Origin: Bacteroidota bacterium
Lineage (GTDB): Bacteria; Bacteroidota; Bacteroidia; Chitinophagales; Chitinophagaceae
Assembly (NCBI GenBank): GCA_018267575.1
Contig: JAFDYF010000056.1
Location: 124,001 to 188,000, forward strand
Direction: 5' to 3'
DNA length: 64,000 nt
Shown: positions 35,835-43,919 of the stretch, in pieces
Numbering within the stretch: the first letter of the stretch is position 1
Layout of the letters: each line of letters opens with the position of its first letter
Made by a program: the position numbers and the translations under genes
The notes under the pieces: model-generated
The model's database searches: none
What the model saw: only the letters and a program-made list of their open reading frames with translations
Told to the model about the DNA's origin: nothing

Positions 35835-36036
35835 CGGGGATTTGGGGATGAATGGGATTAGTGGGACAAGGGATGTTAGCAATGATTTCAGTTTTACTTT
35901 AAGATAGAGAATGAATAAAATAAAATCAACCATTCCTCTGCTTGACTCATAGTATTTTAAGTCAGATTGTATCAGGGAAACAGACATCCCCACATCATAA
36001 ATCAGACATCATATTTAACCTAAAAAGAAAATCAAA
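35835..36036. repeat. GMC spacer, copy A
   Basis: This spacer and the one at 37750-37933 are homologous. Both begin right after the stop with CGGGGATTTG, continue through GATGAATGGGATT, GTGGGA and GGGATG, and end near CAGACATCCC-ACATCATAAATCA. The similarity shows that gene and spacer were duplicated together. Confidence 0.75.
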
Positions 36037-37749
36037 ATGCCCGATTCGTTAAATATCAACAACAAAGCGGTTGAACAAAACACCTACGATGCCATCGTGA
36101 TTGGTTCTGGAATCAGCGGTGGCTGGGCAGCCAAAGAACTTACCGAAAAAGGATTGAAAGTATTGATGCTGGAAAGAGGTCGCAATATCGAGCATGTGAA
36201 AGGTTATGTAAATGCGAACAAAGAAGCATGGGACTATCCTCATCGAGGAACCCGCACACAGCAAATGATAAAGGACTATCCGGTCTTGAAAAGGGATTAT
36301 CCGCTCAATGAAACCAATCTTGATTATTGGGTAAAGGATTCTGAATCGCCCTACACCGAAATAAAAAGATTTGATTGGTTTCGGGGTTATCATGTTGGTG
36401 GCCGCTCCCTGATGTGGGGCAGGCAGAGTTATCGTTTGAGTGATTATGATTTTGAAGCGAATGCCAAAGAAGGCATTGCTATCGATTGGCCTATCCGTTA
36501 TAAAGAAATTGCACCTTGGTACAGCTATGTTGAGAAATTTGCTGGTATCAGTGGTAATCGGGATGGGTTGCCCAATTTACCGGATGGGGAATATTTGCCA
36601 CCCATGGATATGACTTGTGTAGAAAAAGATGTATCTGCAAGACTAAAGGAATATTATAAAGGCCAACGTTTAATGGTCATTGGTCGCACGGCAAATCTAA
36701 CGGAAGCTATCCCTGGAAGAACAAAATGCCAATTCAGGAACAAATGTTGGCTGGGTTGCCCCTATGGTGGTTATTTCAGCACACAGTCTTCTACCTTGCC
36801 AGCAGCGATGGCTACCAATAATCTTACACTCAGGCCTTGGTCGATTGTTACCAAAATTTTGTACGACAAGGATAAGAAGAAAGCAACCGGTGTTGAAGTG
36901 CTGGATGCGGAAACCAACAAGACTTACCAATTCTATTCCAAAATTGTTTTTCTAAATGCTTCTGCTCTCAACAGTGCTTGGGTACTGATGAATTCTGCAA
37001 CGGATATCTGGTCCGATGGGTTGGGGAGCAGTAGTGGTGAGTTGGGGCATAATGTAATGGACCATCATTTTCGTGCAGGGGCATCAGGAACAGTGGATGG
37101 GTATGATGATAAATATTATTTTGGTCGTCGTGCAAACGGCGTCTATATACCTCGTTACAGGAATATTTTTGGTGATAAAAGAGATTATCTGCGTGGCTTT
37201 GGATATCAGGGTGGCAGTGGCCGCCAAGGATGGAGTAGGGAAATAGCAGAACTTTCTATTGGCGGTGATTTCAAAGATGCATTGACGGAGCCAGGTCCTT
37301 GGACAATGGGCATTGGCGGTTTTGGTGAAACACTTCCCTATCACGAAAACAAAGTGACACTGGACAAAAACAAAAAAGATAAATGGGGTTTGAATGTGTT
37401 GGCCTTTGATGTGGAAATAAAAGAAAATGAACGCAAGATGCGTAAGGATATGCAACAGGATGCTATCGAAATGTTGGAAGCCACGGGGGTGAAAAATGTA
37501 AAAGGCTATGATCGGGAAGCCATTCTGGGGCGCGGTATCCATGAAATGGGCACTGCACGAATGGGCAAGGATCCAAAGACGTCCGTGCTCAATAAATTCA
37601 ATCAGGTTTGGGATGCACCCAATGTATTTGTTACCGATGGGGCTTTCATGACTTCGTCTGCCTGTCATAATCCTTCATTGGGTTATATGGCATTCACGGC
37701 AAGGGCTGCGGATCATGCAGTGAGTGAATTGAAGAAGGGGAACATATGA
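36037..37749 (+). CDS. GMC-family FAD dehydrogenase, copy 2
   Basis: The 570-residue product is a very close paralog of copy 1. The two read nearly in register from 'YDAIVIGSGISGGWAAKELTEKGLK' to 'MAFTARAADHAVSELKKGNI', with a short N-terminal extension MPDSLNINNKAVEQ. It keeps 'RGYHVGGRSLMWGRQSYRLSD', 'CQFRNKCWLGCPYGGYFSTQS', 'GRGIHEMGTARMG' and 'CHNPSLGYM'. The conserved catalytic His and Asn suggest it is active. Differences between the copies are spread over the substrate-side segments, which fits a different glycoside preference. Confidence 0.9.
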   Translation: MPDSLNINNKAVEQNTYDAIVIGSGISGGWAAKELTEKGLKVLMLERGRNIEHVKGYVNANKEAWDYPHRGTRTQQMIKDYPVLKRDYPLNETNLDYWVKDSESPYTEIKRFDWFRGYHVGGRSLMWGRQSYRLSDYDFEANAKEGIAIDWPIRYKEIAPWYSYVEKFAGISGNRDGLPNLPDGEYLPPMDMTCVEKDVSARLKEYYKGQRLMVIGRTANLTEAIPGRTKCQFRNKCWLGCPYGGYFSTQSSTLPAAMATNNLTLRPWSIVTKILYDKDKKKATGVEVLDAETNKTYQFYSKIVFLNASALNSAWVLMNSATDIWSDGLGSSSGELGHNVMDHHFRAGASGTVDGYDDKYYFGRRANGVYIPRYRNIFGDKRDYLRGFGYQGGSGRQGWSREIAELSIGGDFKDALTEPGPWTMGIGGFGETLPYHENKVTLDKNKKDKWGLNVLAFDVEIKENERKMRKDMQQDAIEMLEATGVKNVKGYDREAILGRGIHEMGTARMGKDPKTSVLNKFNQVWDAPNVFVTDGAFMTSSACHNPSLGYMAFTARAADHAVSELKKGNI

Positions 37750-37933
37750 CGGGGATTTGATAGATGAATGGGATTCGTGGGATATGGGATGCTGGTAATG
37801 ACTTTTTTTTAAAAAAATAATGATGGACTGAAAAAATAAAACCAACGATTCTAATAAATTAATCTATACTATTTGAAAAGTTAGATTGAATTAGGGAAAT
37901 CAGACATCCCTACATCATAAATCATACATTAAC
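37750..37933. repeat. GMC spacer, copy B
   Basis: Homologous to 35835-36036 at both ends (CGGGGATTTG...GATGAATGGGATT; CAGACATCCCTACATCATAAATCA). The centre has diverged and carries a run of eight T residues. Confidence 0.75.
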
Positions 37934-39664
37934 ATGCCAGGTGATTCCATCAATATCAATAATAAAGCGGTTGCTCAAAATACTTTTGATGCGATTGTGA
38001 TTGGCTCTGGTATCAGTGGAGGTTGGTCGGCCAAGGAACTGTGCGAGGCTGGACTCAAAACCTTGATGTTGGAACGAGGAAGAGATGTTGTGCATTTGAA
38101 AGATTACCCCACCGCTACTAAAAATCCTTGGGATTTTCAGCATCGGGGAAAATTGCCATTGAGTGTATTAAAAGAAAATCCCATTGTGGATAGGTGCTAT
38201 GCATTCAATGACACCTCTGCCCATTTTTTTGTAAAAGATAAAGAGCATCCCTACATACAGGAAAAGCCTTTTGATTGGATCAGGGGCTATCAGGTGGGTG
38301 GTAAATCCTTGCTATGGGCAAGACAGACCCAACGCTGGAGCAAATATGATTTTGAAGGCCCTGGTCGTGATGGCTACGCCGTGGAATGGCCCTTTACATA
38401 CCAAGAATTAGCTCCTTGGTATTCTCATGTGGAATTATTTGCAGGAATCAGTGGTAATAAAGATGGCGTGGAAACCTTGCCTGATGGAGAGTTTTTGGAT
38501 CCTTGGCAAATGAATTGCGTGGAGAAAGAAATGCAGCAAAAAATAATGAGAGGTTTCAATAACCGTTATGTGGTTCAAGGTCGCTGTGCACATCTAACAA
38601 CACCCAAACCTATACATATACAGCAAGGAAGAAATCCCTGTCAAGCTAGGTCACTTTGTGAAAGAGGCTGTCCATTTGGTGGTTATTTTAGTTCTAATTC
38701 CAGTACTATTCCTTGGGCAATGAAAACAGGCCATCTTACATTGCGGCCCGATTCGGTAGTTCATTCTATTATTTTCGATGATAAAAAAGATAAGGTAACC
38801 GGTGTGCGTGTGGTAGATGCGAATACAAAACAGATGACGGAATATTATGCCAAGATTATTTTCGTGAACGCAGCTTGTCTCAATTCCAATCTGATACTTT
38901 TAAACTCTACTTCCAACCGTTTCCCTAATGGATTGGGCAATGATAATGGTTTGTTGGGGAAATACGTTTGCTTTCATAATTATCGTGGAACGGTTACTGC
39001 TTCTTATGATGGGCCTGCCGATAAATATTATTATGGCAGAAGACCCACACAACCCATGATGCCGAATTTTAGGAATGTGTACAAACAAGAAACGGATTTC
39101 TTGCGGGGTTATATGGTTCATTTTAGTGCAACCAGAGGAGGTCATGCGGAAATGGCATCCGGCCAACCAGAGATTGGGTCTGAATTCAAAGAAGCCATGA
39201 CCGAACCTGGGGATTGGGGCATATTTGCTATGATGCAAGGCGAAACCATTCCTAAGGAAACCAATCAGGTTCGGTTGAGCAAAGATGAAAAAGATGCATG
39301 GGGCATGCCACAATTGATTACTTCCGTTGGATATGATGATAATGACGAAAAGCTATTGAAAGATTTTTTAAGCGAAACTTCGACCACGCTGGACAAAGCA
39401 GGATGTAAGGATATTAATCAGCATGATAGCAAACAAGCACCCGGTCTGGATATTCATGAAATGGGTGGTTGTAGGATGGGCAAAGACCCCAAAACATCTT
39501 TGTTAAACAAATGGAACCAGTTCCATCATTGCAAGAATGTATTTGTTACTGATGGGGCTAGCATGACATCTACCAGTACCCAGAACCCTTCTTTGACTTT
39601 TATGGCTTTATCAGCAAGAGCCGCAAATTTTGCTGTAGGGGAATTGAAGAAGGGGAATATATAA
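37934..39664 (+). CDS. GMC-family FAD dehydrogenase, copy 3 (divergent)
   Basis: The 576-residue product has the same N-terminal extension as copy 2 (SININNKAVAQ) and the same architecture, but is clearly more divergent. It shows 'FDAIVIGSGISGGWSAKELCEAGLK', 'IRGYQVGGKSLLWARQTQRWSKYDFE', 'CQARSLCERGCPFGGYFSSNS', 'GLDIHEMGGCRMGKDPKTSLLN' and 'TQNPSLTFMALSARAA'. The catalytic His and Asn are retained. It lies 141 bp before the only small-subunit gene, so it may be the founding partner. The other two copies would then share that subunit, or each would replace it under different conditions. Confidence 0.9.
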   Translation: MPGDSININNKAVAQNTFDAIVIGSGISGGWSAKELCEAGLKTLMLERGRDVVHLKDYPTATKNPWDFQHRGKLPLSVLKENPIVDRCYAFNDTSAHFFVKDKEHPYIQEKPFDWIRGYQVGGKSLLWARQTQRWSKYDFEGPGRDGYAVEWPFTYQELAPWYSHVELFAGISGNKDGVETLPDGEFLDPWQMNCVEKEMQQKIMRGFNNRYVVQGRCAHLTTPKPIHIQQGRNPCQARSLCERGCPFGGYFSSNSSTIPWAMKTGHLTLRPDSVVHSIIFDDKKDKVTGVRVVDANTKQMTEYYAKIIFVNAACLNSNLILLNSTSNRFPNGLGNDNGLLGKYVCFHNYRGTVTASYDGPADKYYYGRRPTQPMMPNFRNVYKQETDFLRGYMVHFSATRGGHAEMASGQPEIGSEFKEAMTEPGDWGIFAMMQGETIPKETNQVRLSKDEKDAWGMPQLITSVGYDDNDEKLLKDFLSETSTTLDKAGCKDINQHDSKQAPGLDIHEMGGCRMGKDPKTSLLNKWNQFHHCKNVFVTDGASMTSTSTQNPSLTFMALSARAANFAVGELKKGNI

Positions 39665-39805
39665 ATCGGGGATTTAAGGATTTCTGATTTGAGGATTTTT
39701 GATTTTTTGATTGGGTGAGTTAGTAAAATGCAGAGGTCAAAAAACTATTATTTCGATATTAAGGATAGAAAATTTAATTTTATAACCAACAAGTAAACTT
39801 CAATT

Positions 39806-40381
39806 ATGAACAGACGAGAAGCTTTGTCAAGTGTGGCACTTTTACTGGGTGGTACCATTATTGGTGCAGAAGCTTTTTTATCCGGTTGTAAAACGGGTGA
39901 AAGCAAATTGGGTACAAGTCTTAATCTAACTCCCAACGATATTTCATTTTTGGATGAAGTAGGTGAAACCATTTTGCCTACAACCGCATCTTCCCCTGGC
40001 GCAAAGGCAACTAAGATTGGAGATTTTATGAAAACAATCGTGAATGATTGTTATGAAGATAAGGACCAGCAAATATTTTTGGCTGGGATGCAAAAATTGG
40101 ACGATGCTTCAAAAGCAAAAAATGGCAAATCCTTTATGGAGTCGAATGATCAACAACGTCATGACCTCCTGGTAGACCTCGATAAAGAGCAAAAGGATTA
40201 TACGAGCAAGAAACAGCCAGCAGATCCAAATCATTATTTCCGCATGATGAAAGAACTGACACTTTGGGGCTATTTCACTTCTGAAATTGGGGCTACCAAA
40301 GCATTGCGTTATATAGCGGTACCTGGTCATTATGATGGATGTGTGCCATACAAAAAAGGCGATAAAGCTTGGGCAACCTAG
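39806..40381 (+). CDS. Gluconate 2-dehydrogenase subunit 3 family protein (Tat lipoprotein)
   Basis: The 191-residue product begins with a twin-arginine segment (NRREALSSVALLLGG) and a lipobox LSGC (Cys28), so it is exported folded and lipid-anchored. The mature part has the family pattern 'DISFLDEVGETILPTTASSPGAKATKIGDFMKTIVNDCYEDKDQQIFLAGMQKLD' and 'LTLWGYFTSEIGATKALRYIAVPGHYDGCVPY'. Proteins of this family are the small subunits of FAD-GMC dehydrogenases and carry the large subunit through the Tat pore. One small subunit serves three large-subunit genes here. A terminator follows. Confidence 0.92.
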   Translation: MNRREALSSVALLLGGTIIGAEAFLSGCKTGESKLGTSLNLTPNDISFLDEVGETILPTTASSPGAKATKIGDFMKTIVNDCYEDKDQQIFLAGMQKLDDASKAKNGKSFMESNDQQRHDLLVDLDKEQKDYTSKKQPADPNHYFRMMKELTLWGYFTSEIGATKALRYIAVPGHYDGCVPYKKGDKAWAT

Positions 40382-40457
40382 TAAGTGTGAATAGTCAATA
40401 ATGAATGTAACCATTCACTATTTGTTATGCACTAACGTTATTTTATTATAAATCTAT

Positions 40458-40501
40458 AAACCTTTTAGGCAATTACGGATTGTTTGAAAGGTTTTTTGTT
40501 T
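40458..40501 (+). terminator. Terminator ending the GMC cluster
   Basis: AAACCTTT (40458-40465) pairs with AAAGGTTT (40487-40494) around a 21-nt loop, with T-rich sequence following. It lies 76 bp after the small-subunit stop. Confidence 0.7.
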
Positions 40502-40566
40502 TATCAAAAATTCATATTGGGGAAATAATTTCTGCCTAAGTTTGCGGAACAACTAAATTTTATTTT

Positions 40567-41583
40567 GTGAAATCGGCAAATCTTAAAAAAATAGTTCTAT
40601 CCGTTTGTATAGTATGCATGGGTATTTCAATGGTCATGGCTTGGGGAAATTGGGGCCATCAACATATTAACCATGCTGCCGTTTTTGCTTTGCCCGAAGA
40701 AATGCGTCCATTCTTCTACAACCATATTGATTTTATTACGGAAGAATCTGTTGCTCCAGACCTCCGGAAATATACCTTGTACGATCGGGCTGAAGGACCT
40801 AGGCATTATATCAACTTGGAGGTTTTTGGGGTGAACTCGATGGATAGTCTTCCTTCAGATATGAAGGAACTAAAGGCAAAATACAGCGATTCCATTCTGC
40901 AGAAAGCCGGTAGCCTGCCTTGGTATATATTGCAGATGGAAGACAAGTTGGTAAAAGCGTTTAAGGCAAGAAGAAAAACCGAGATTATTTTTGTGGCCGC
41001 CAATCTGGCCCATTATCTGGGTGATGCCACCATGCCTTTGCATACCACCGTCAACCACGATGGACAGCTTACCAACCAAAAAGGCATCCATGCCTTTTTT
41101 GAGGGGCAATTGCCTGAACTTTTTGGCAAAACATACAATTTTAATACTGGCAATGCCCAATATATTAGCGACCTTCCTAAAGCAACTTGGCAAGTCATCC
41201 AATCCTCTTTTGAGTTGTCGGGTCAACTTCTCTCCATTGACCGAAAACTAAAAGAAAGTTTCCCCAAAGAAAAAATATATAAAACAGATTCCAATAATAA
41301 TATTGTAAAGAACAAGTTCAACGATCCTGTTCACAGTTATGAATATGCCAAGGCCTACCATGAAGCACTTCATGGAATGGTGGAAAAGCAGATTCGGGAA
41401 GCGATCAGGATTACGGCTGATTTCTGGTATACGGCCTGGGTAAATGCAGGTAAGCCCAATTTGATTGATTTAGATCCGAAAGAACTCACCAAACGAAACA
41501 AAGCGAACTATATTCAGGATTGGAAACTGTGGAAATTGGGAAGGATTGGGGGATTCATGTCTGAGCAAGAATTTAATCAATAA
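40567..41583 (+). CDS. Secreted zinc-dependent hydrolase, S1/P1 nuclease - phospholipase C superfamily
   Basis: The 338-residue product starts with GTG and has a signal peptide whose predicted cleavage after Ala25 leaves Trp as the mature N-terminal residue (WGNWGHQHINHAAV). That is exactly what S1/P1 nucleases and Zn-phospholipases C need for zinc binding. Further ligands appear in 'HYINLEVF' and 'ANLAHYLGDATMPLHTTVNHDGQ', and 'KGIHAFFEGQLPEL'. It should cleave nucleic acids or phospholipids outside the cytoplasm. The EamA gene begins 7 bp after its stop. Which of the two activities it has cannot be read from motifs alone. Confidence 0.85.
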   Translation: MKSANLKKIVLSVCIVCMGISMVMAWGNWGHQHINHAAVFALPEEMRPFFYNHIDFITEESVAPDLRKYTLYDRAEGPRHYINLEVFGVNSMDSLPSDMKELKAKYSDSILQKAGSLPWYILQMEDKLVKAFKARRKTEIIFVAANLAHYLGDATMPLHTTVNHDGQLTNQKGIHAFFEGQLPELFGKTYNFNTGNAQYISDLPKATWQVIQSSFELSGQLLSIDRKLKESFPKEKIYKTDSNNNIVKNKFNDPVHSYEYAKAYHEALHGMVEKQIREAIRITADFWYTAWVNAGKPNLIDLDPKELTKRNKANYIQDWKLWKLGRIGGFMSEQEFNQ

Positions 41584-41590
41584 ATCTATT

Positions 41591-42022
41591 ATGATCAATT
41601 TGTCGCCATGGATTGTTTACGCGTTGCTGTCTGCGGTTTTTGCTGCACTCACGGCCATTTTTGCAAAAGCAGGTTTGAAACAGATCGACTCAGATTTGGC
41701 CACGGCAATCCGAACGGCGATTGTATTATTGATTACATGGGGAGTCGTTTTTTACAAAGGCACATCTAGCCAAATTTCCACCTTATCAAAAAGCAATTGG
41801 ATATTTCTGATATTATCTGCGTTTGCTACTGGTCTATCTTGGCTTTTTTATTACCGTGCTTTGCAATTGGGTCAAGTTGCGGAAGTGAGTGCCATCGACA
41901 AGGGAAGTATTTTGTTTACGGTATTACTCGCTTTTATTTTTTTAAAGGAACCACTCACACCGAAAATCATAATGGGCATATCATTGATATTTATCGGGAT
42001 GCTCGTATTGGTATGGAAATAA
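41591..42022 (+). CDS. EamA/DMT-type membrane protein, half-size
   Basis: The 143-residue product holds a single EamA repeat (about five hydrophobic segments): 'WIVYALLSAVFAALTAIFAKAGLKQIDSDLATAIRTAIVLL', 'NWIFLILSAFATGLSWLFYYRALQLGQVAEVSAIDKGSILFTVLLAFIFLKEPLT' and 'IIMGISLIFIGMLVLVWK'. Full DMT exporters have two such repeats; half-size forms function as dimers. The ATG at 41591 lies 7 bp after the preceding hydrolase stop. A small-molecule export role is typical of the family, with the substrate unknown. Confidence 0.9.
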   Translation: MINLSPWIVYALLSAVFAALTAIFAKAGLKQIDSDLATAIRTAIVLLITWGVVFYKGTSSQISTLSKSNWIFLILSAFATGLSWLFYYRALQLGQVAEVSAIDKGSILFTVLLAFIFLKEPLTPKIIMGISLIFIGMLVLVWK

Positions 42023-42046
42023 AAAAAGGTTATCATCGATAACCTT
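42021..42046 (-). terminator. Rho-independent terminator for the first tiny-lipoprotein gene
   Basis: On the minus strand, AAGGTTATC (42046-42038) and GATAACCTT (42034-42026) form a 9-bp stem with a 3-nt loop, followed by TTTTT. It overlaps the last two bases of the EamA stop on the other strand. Confidence 0.85.
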
Positions 42047-42083
42047 CCAAACTGTTAGTAATGGCTTATTGTATAATCAATCT

Positions 42084-42203
42084 CTATCTACCATATCCGA
42101 TAAAACGTTGGGTAGCGCTACAGCCGCCTTTTTGGCTGGCACATGAACTTACTGAAAAAGCTGCAACAACAATAAGAGCGATGACTAAGATTCTCCTTTT
42201 CAT
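42084..42203 (-). CDS. Tiny lipoprotein, paralog 1 (39 residues)
   Basis: An ATG frame encodes MKRRILVIALIVVAAFSVSS, then Cys21 (a lipobox-like SSC), and then ASQKGGCSATQRFIGYGR. The mature part of 19 residues has a second Cys and ends in FIGYGR. It is nearly the same as paralog 3 at 42625-42744, and both have matching upstream DNA (CAGGAAATTCAAAGGAG...), so they arose by duplication. It has its own terminator. The function is unknown. Secreted or anchored micro-proteins of this sort may act on the envelope or as signals, but nothing shows it. Confidence 0.75.
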   Translation of the reverse strand: MKRRILVIALIVVAAFSVSSCASQKGGCSATQRFIGYGR

Positions 42204-42313
42204 TTTGGGTATTTTTAAGTTAAATTTTACCTGATAAAATAAATGAATCAGGAAATTCAAAGGAGGGGATTATTTTTTTTAAATGAGTGAAAAACCAATT
42301 TTCGATTCATTTT

Positions 42314-42442
42314 TCAATACCGGCCATAGCCCGTAAAATACTGGCGTGAATTATAACTGTAAATGTTTTTGGGACTGCTGCACGAAGTTGCAACGTGTGT
42401 GACTGCAATCATGAGGGCAGTGATCAAAAATTTAGTTTTCAC
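42314..42442 (-). CDS. Tiny lipoprotein, paralog 2 (42 residues, GTG start)
   Basis: A GTG frame encodes MKTKFLITALMIAVTHVATS, then Cys21 (ATSC lipobox), and then SSPKNIYSYNSRQYFTGYGRY. The layout is the same as in paralogs 1 and 3: 20 residues, Cys, a short linker and a terminal F-I/T-GYGR/H. The middle lacks the second Cys. It is the most diverged of the three, which supports an older family under selection at the GYG end. The function is unknown. Confidence 0.65.
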   Translation of the reverse strand: MKTKFLITALMIAVTHVATSCSSPKNIYSYNSRQYFTGYGRY

Positions 42443-42533
42443 TTTTTTGAGCAAATTGGGTAACAAATTGAACGGTAAATCAAAGGGGGGATGGATCTTA
42501 AATGCAAAATTTGGTTACTGCTACCATATATAG

Positions 42534-42586
42534 GGCTTGGTGTATAATCGGGTCTTGAAACCCTTCAGCTACTGTTGAAATAAGCC
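42534..42586 (+). ncRNA. Possible small branched RNA structure
   Basis: GGCTT (42534-42538) can pair with AAGCC (42582-42586). That encloses two hairpins: GGGT-CTTGAA-ACCC and TTCAGC-TACT-GTTGAA (one G-U). The region is between two tiny-lipoprotein genes and has no reading frame. It could be a leader element, a small RNA or chance; there is no T-run. Confidence 0.2.
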
Positions 42587-42624
42587 GAAAATATAAATGG
42601 TTGAACGATTACCTATCCATAAAA

Positions 42625-42744
42625 TCAATGGCCATAACCAATAAAATGCTGAGTGGCATTGCAACCCGCTTTTTGGCTTGAACATGCGGTAAAAGAAACA
42701 GCAGCAACTGCGATAAGTGCGATGATTAAGAATCTCCTTTTCAT
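42625..42744 (-). CDS. Tiny lipoprotein, paralog 3 (39 residues)
   Basis: An ATG frame encodes MKRRFLIIALIAVAAVSFTA, then Cys21 (FTAC lipobox), and then SSQKAGCNATQHFIGYGH. Compared with paralog 1 the mature peptides share S-Q-K-x-G-C-x-A-T-Q-x-FIGYG. Longer in-frame starts upstream have no signal-peptide character, so the ATG at 42744 is taken. Upstream lies CCTGATAATTAAATTGATCAGG, an inverted repeat resembling the one before paralog 1. The function is unknown. Confidence 0.75.
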   Translation of the reverse strand: MKRRFLIIALIAVAAVSFTACSSQKAGCNATQHFIGYGH

Positions 42745-43070
42745 TTTGTGGTATTTAGAGTTAAAAATTGCCTGATAATTAAATTGATCAGGAAATTCAA
42801 AGGAGCGGATTAACAACTGTGGCTGGTTTGTAACGAAGGATACAGAATCAGGTGAGAATTGATAGGTCAAAGAAAATATAAAAATTCTACAAATGCAAGT
42901 GGCCGGTAAAGAAAAAAGCATTTTTTTGATAATCGACTGGTATTGAATACTTTTAACTCCTGATTATTTACCATGGAATTTTCTAAGATCTTTTGTGCCT
43001 ATCTAGGGTGCGTTAGATTGCTTTAAATATGCCATCTTGCGGGATAATTGTTTTTTAAATTAGTTCATAC

Positions 43071-43838
43071 ATGTTAAAACTTGCGAAACCACTTGCGGTG
43101 ATAGATTTGGAAACTACCGGTATCAATTTATCCAGCGACCGCATTATTGAAATTGCTATTGTTAAAGTAATGCCCGATGGCAAAAAGATTGTTAAGCGTA
43201 AACTCGTTAATCCGGAGATGCCCATTCCTGCCGCTTCTTCTGACATACACGGCATTACTGATGAAATGGTGAAAGATGCACCTACCTTCAAACAGGTAGC
43301 CAACGAGCTAAAACAATTTATTGAAAACTGTGACTTGGCCGGATATAATTCGAACCGCTTTGATATCCCGATCCTCGCCGAAGAATTTTTACGCATAGGC
43401 ATGGAGTTTGACTGCAAGGGGCGCAAGCTCGTGGATGTACAGCGTATATTCCATTTCATGGAACAGCGCACCCTCAGCGCCGCTTATAAGTTTTACTGTA
43501 ACAAAAATCTAGATGGCGCACATAGTGCAGAAGTAGATGCCAGTGCCACTTGGGAAGTGCTGGAAGCACAAGTGGAAAAATATCCACAACTAGGCAGCGA
43601 TGTGGATAGCATCCTCAAATTTGTTGGGGAAGACCCAATCGTTGACTTTGCCAGAAGGTTTGGGCTTGAAAACGGGGTAGAGGTTTTTAATTTCGGAAAG
43701 CATAAAGGACGTTCTGTTGCAGATGTATTGAAAGCGGAGCCTCAATATTATGATTGGATGATGAAAGGTGATTTTCCTATGCATACCAAACAAAAACTTA
43801 CAGAAATATTCAACCGGACTATGTTAAAAAAGGCGTGA
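43071..43838 (+). CDS. DnaQ-like 3'-5' exonuclease with C-terminal DUF3820
   Basis: The 255-residue product has a DEDDh exonuclease domain: Exo I 'LAVIDLETTGINLSSDRI' (D, E), Exo II 'DLAGYNSNRFDIPILAEEF' (D) and Exo III 'DGAHSAEVDASATWEVLE' (H, D). The C-terminal 'FNFGKHKGRSVADVLKAEPQYYDWMMKGDF' is a DUF3820-type module found fused to such nucleases. It is not the replicative epsilon subunit by architecture and more likely serves DNA repair or nucleotide clean-up. It stands alone before a glycosyltransferase gene. Confidence 0.9.
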   Translation: MLKLAKPLAVIDLETTGINLSSDRIIEIAIVKVMPDGKKIVKRKLVNPEMPIPAASSDIHGITDEMVKDAPTFKQVANELKQFIENCDLAGYNSNRFDIPILAEEFLRIGMEFDCKGRKLVDVQRIFHFMEQRTLSAAYKFYCNKNLDGAHSAEVDASATWEVLEAQVEKYPQLGSDVDSILKFVGEDPIVDFARRFGLENGVEVFNFGKHKGRSVADVLKAEPQYYDWMMKGDFPMHTKQKLTEIFNRTMLKKA

Positions 43839-43919
43839 CAGCGCTTTGTTAGCGTTAGGTAGCTCTATTTCAAGTCTGTAAAAAATTGTATATTTACTAT
43901 TACTGATATTAGTTAGCTA

